Shown: positions 19,471 through 21,091 of the stretch, piece after piece
Numbering within the stretch: the stretch's first letter is position 1
Layout: each line of letters starts with the position of its first letter
IMG/VR virus record: IMGVR_UViG_3300030110_004626
Location: 1 to 21,091 of that record
Strand: one strand, 5' to 3'
DNA from: a virus
DNA length: 21,091 nucleotides
Notes under the pieces: generated by a model
What the model was told of the DNA's origin: nothing
Database searches by the model: none
The model's input: only the letters and a program-made list of their open reading frames with translations
Translations under genes and position numbers: made by a program

Positions 19471-19800
19471 CTATCTCGCCTGGAAGAATCTCACAGCGTC
19501 GTCCAGCTTCCGGTCCATGTCTCGGAATAGCCGGTCCCGCTCGGTATTGTAGGTTTCTACGACTCTATCGTAGCGAGCGCGGATCTCACTTTCCCTGTCT
19601 TCGTACTTATTGACCATCGCCACCAGCTGACGCTCCCAGCCTTTAACCATCTCCGTCATCCGCTGATCGTGCTCTTTCCGCTGCTCGTCCATGGCTGCGG
19701 CTTGTGCGTCCATCTTCTGATTCATATGGTAGGACTGCGCCAGCAGCAGCGGGACAAGGCCGATCGCGTCGATGTGCTCCATAATCATCGACAGGTCCAC
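19471..19800 (-). CDS. Coiled-coil protein, possible holin-like (BhlA/UviB-type)
   Basis: 109 residues starting with GTG; Shine-Dalgarno GAGGAGG lies about 8 nt upstream within the previous gene. A hydrophobic N-terminal segment (IMEHIDAIGLVPLLLAQSYHM, ~6-27) is followed by a long charged coiled coil (KMDAQAAAMDEQRKEHDQRMTEM, VKGWERQLVAMVNKYEDRESEIRARYDRVVETYNTERDRLFRDMDRKL). This shape resembles small phage holin-like proteins of BhlA/UviB type, and it is encoded in the same operon as the putative lysin. The hydrophobic segment is short for a clear membrane helix, so this is a weak call. Confidence 0.6.
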   Translation of the reverse strand: MDLSMIMEHIDAIGLVPLLLAQSYHMNQKMDAQAAAMDEQRKEHDQRMTEMVKGWERQLVAMVNKYEDRESEIRARYDRVVETYNTERDRLFRDMDRKLDDAVRFFQAR

Positions 19801-19802
19801 GA

Positions 19803-20051
19803 CTATTCCTCCTCGCTGCTCTCAGGCTCCTCTGTGGCCTCTGGAGCGCTCTCAGGCTCTTTTGTGGCTTCTGCCTCAGGCTCTGCGTCTGCGTCGCCCT
19901 CAGCGTCATCCTCGGCGCTCTCAGGCTCGATGCCTGCTGCCTCTTCGAGAGCTGCTATCCGCGACTCCATGTCCATCAGCTGAGCGCCGCCCATGCAGAG
20001 CGAGCCCACCAGCGCCACAAGTGCGCCCTTTACTTTATTGTCCATCATCAT
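19803..20051 (-). CDS. Small membrane-anchored protein with acidic tail
   Basis: 82 residues. Three consecutive ATG codons (20051, 20048, 20045) follow AAGGAAG; the third gives the best spacing. A hydrophobic segment (KGALVALVGSLCMGGAQLM, ~7-25) is followed by MESRIAALEEAAGI and a long acidic, repetitive tail (EPESAEDDAEGDADAEPEAE, then EPESAPEATEEPESSEEE). The N-terminal segment could be a membrane helix or signal anchor. Its place between lysis-cluster genes suggests a holin or spanin-like role, but no lipobox or diagnostic motif is seen. It overlaps the gene upstream by 17 nt. Confidence 0.62.
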   Translation of the reverse strand: MMMDNKVKGALVALVGSLCMGGAQLMDMESRIAALEEAAGIEPESAEDDAEGDADAEPEAEATKEPESAPEATEEPESSEEE

Positions 20052-20274
20052 CTTCCTTCGACACGAGGTCGATCAATAGTTCAGCCACGCCCATCAGGAG
20101 CCGCCGCTCTGCGGCCTCGGTTAGTCCTGGGATGTCGATCGCTTTGTTCACGATGCCTACGACGAAAGCCTTCTGGGCTTCTTCGTCGCCAGTGTGCAGC
20201 TCTCGCGCCAGTGCCACGGCTCGCGTAATGACCCGCCGGCGTCGGGCTCGTCTCTGTTCTCTGGAGAGCTTCAT
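20035..20274 (-). CDS. Hypothetical protein of the lysis-type cluster
   Basis: 79 residues, overlapping the lysin stop as ATGA. The N-terminus is strongly basic (KLSREQRRARRRRVITRAVALARELH), the middle is a helical region (EEAQKAFVVGIVNKAIDIPGLTEAAERRLLMGVAELLIDLV) and the end is acidic (SKEDDDGQ). No membrane segment is convincing. Function unknown; operon position implies a lysis-related or structural accessory role. Confidence 0.7.
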   Translation of the reverse strand: MKLSREQRRARRRRVITRAVALARELHTGDEEAQKAFVVGIVNKAIDIPGLTEAAERRLLMGVAELLIDLVSKEDDDGQ

Positions 20275-20858
20275 AGCTGCACCTCATCGAGTAGGGTGTA
20301 AGTGAAGGTATCCCAGCCGGGATTGTGGGAGATCTGCGCGTCGCACAATTTCACGAGGTGCAGCATATCGTCAGGGTGTAGCACTTGACATCCCGCTGAG
20401 AATTTTCCGACCCTGTCGCTACGCCCTCCGCGGTGCACGTGAAGGCCGGTATTAGCCTTTCTTAGCGTGCTCTCGTCAAGGTCTAACTCTCCGTCCCTGT
20501 CGTTATCACGATAGAATAGCACTGGCCGATGCTGGCGTAGGCACTCTGTCCCTTTGTGAAGCCCTCGCTTGTAAGCTCCTCGGTACTGGCCTGGAGCCAT
20601 GATAGCGCATCCCTCTGAGGGCCTCATAGGGTGTGCGAGATAGTAGGCCCCGGGGCTTGTACTACACGCGGCGCTCCATTGTCGCCAGTGTCCGTCCTCC
20701 TTCCATATGACGTGAAAATCATCGAGGTACTTGTCCGGAGAGCGATGGGTCTCCCTGCTGCGGACGGCTACGAGGTTTAGATCAAAGTCTCGCGGACCGT
20801 CGAAGACGGCATATCCGAGAGCCTGGACAGATCGAAGTATCGGCGGGAGATAGCTCAC
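20271..20858 (-). CDS. Putative cell-wall lysin with YkuD-like motif and EF-hand-like loop
   Basis: 195 residues starting with GTG in a GTGA overlap. The C-terminal half has TGLHVHRGG with His140 and His142 and VGKFSAGCQVL with Ser154, Gly156 and Cys157. The H...SxGC pattern is that of YkuD-type L,D-transpeptidase-like domains and related phage proteins thought to act on peptidoglycan; Cys157 would be the nucleophile. Just before it, DNDRDGELDLDE (118-129) matches the 12-residue EF-hand calcium loop at every ligand position (Asp118, Asp120, Asp122, Gly123, Glu129). The N-terminal ~90 residues match nothing I know. Enzymatic role and calcium binding are inferred. Confidence 0.72.
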   Translation of the reverse strand: MSYLPPILRSVQALGYAVFDGPRDFDLNLVAVRSRETHRSPDKYLDDFHVIWKEDGHWRQWSAACSTSPGAYYLAHPMRPSEGCAIMAPGQYRGAYKRGLHKGTECLRQHRPVLFYRDNDRDGELDLDESTLRKANTGLHVHRGGRSDRVGKFSAGCQVLHPDDMLHLVKLCDAQISHNPGWDTFTYTLLDEVQL

Positions 20859-21091
20859 ACGTTCACCAGCAATTGCAGACCATAGGAGATGAGGGCAACC
20901 ATACCCATGGCAGCGGCTACCTTGAGATCGAGACGCTGTAGCCGGTGCTCCATCTTGTCGAGGCGCATGGACTGAAGCTCCACCTGAGTCTCGCGGGCGG
21001 CTGAGCGCTCATCGAGGCGAGCCATGCAGACCTTGATCTCCCCGACGTCGCGCCTGATGCCGTTCGTGACTGCCCACACTTTGTCGATCTG
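20855..21091 (-). CDS. Coiled-coil protein with C-terminal membrane helix (partial at the window edge)
   Basis: The frame is open to the right edge, so the start may lie outside; the first possible in-window start is a GTG at 21079. It shows charged helical heptads (GIRRDVGEIKVCMARLDERSAARETQVELQSMRLDKMEHRLQRLDLK) and then a hydrophobic C-terminal helix (VAAAMGMVALISYGLQLLV, about 19 residues) and a short end. The layout, an N-terminal coiled coil with a C-terminal anchor, is like XhlA/hemolysin-type phage accessory proteins. It overlaps the lysin start as GTGA. Likely part of the lysis system; not proven. Confidence 0.65.
   Translation of the reverse strand, partial: QIDKVWAVTNGIRRDVGEIKVCMARLDERSAARETQVELQSMRLDKMEHRLQRLDLKVAAAMGMVALISYGLQLLVNV

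Overview
The window is part of the genome of a tailed double-stranded DNA phage (or prophage). It carries large and small terminase, a portal protein fused to a MuF-type head protein, a prohead protease, an HK97-fold capsid protein, an ERF annealing protein, a lambda-O-like initiator, a ParB-like/Mom-like DNA modification pair and a lysis-type cluster. The host cannot be named from the sequence. Shine-Dalgarno sequences are strong (AAGGAG) and base composition looks moderately GC-rich. I see no integrase, CI-like repressor, tail gene, tRNA or CRISPR.

All genes but one lie on the minus strand, so transcription reads from high to low coordinates. In that order: a lysis-like cluster (21091-19471: coiled-coil/TM protein, YkuD-like lysin with an EF-hand-like loop, three small proteins); a zinc-motif gene (19202-18804); the only plus-strand gene, a RuvC-like resolvase (18160-18669); a recombination block (17893-14591: small zinc and membrane proteins, ERF, ribbon-helix-helix protein, DUF3127/SSB-like protein, HTH protein, Gp157-like protein); small cassette genes and a second ribbon-helix-helix protein (14355-12782); an O-like initiator whose gene contains an iteron array with an AT-rich flank, a likely origin (12679-11690); more small genes and a lambda-P-like loader candidate (11565-9938); the ParB-like and Mom-like pair (9456-8033); terminases (8049-6258); two inserted small genes (6083-5332); and portal-MuF, protease, capsid and a probable decoration protein (5237-68). 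Tail genes are expected beyond the left edge, wrapping round to the lysis genes at the right.

The most unusual feature is a repeat-based architecture tying the small genes together. Five long intergenic elements (P1-P5) share a 20-bp dyad (ATAAC-NN-GTGCAC-NN-GTTAT) 45-55 nt before a start codon, an AT-rich spacer, a second dyad of CGC-N6-GCG type, GATC sites and usually a GCGC-rich end. Each P element is followed by one small gene whose TAA stop opens a conserved stop-to-start repeat (R): TAACCACCACC, a GCCCCC-loop-GGGGGC hairpin, then an identical Shine-Dalgarno/spacer (AAGGAGCGACACC) and the next ATG. That start-associated sequence occurs before 17 genes, including the plus-strand one, but not before the head or lysis genes. 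The layout suggests interchangeable ORF cassettes under one shared regulator. Ribbon-helix-helix proteins encoded in the same operons are candidates for that regulator, but this is inference.
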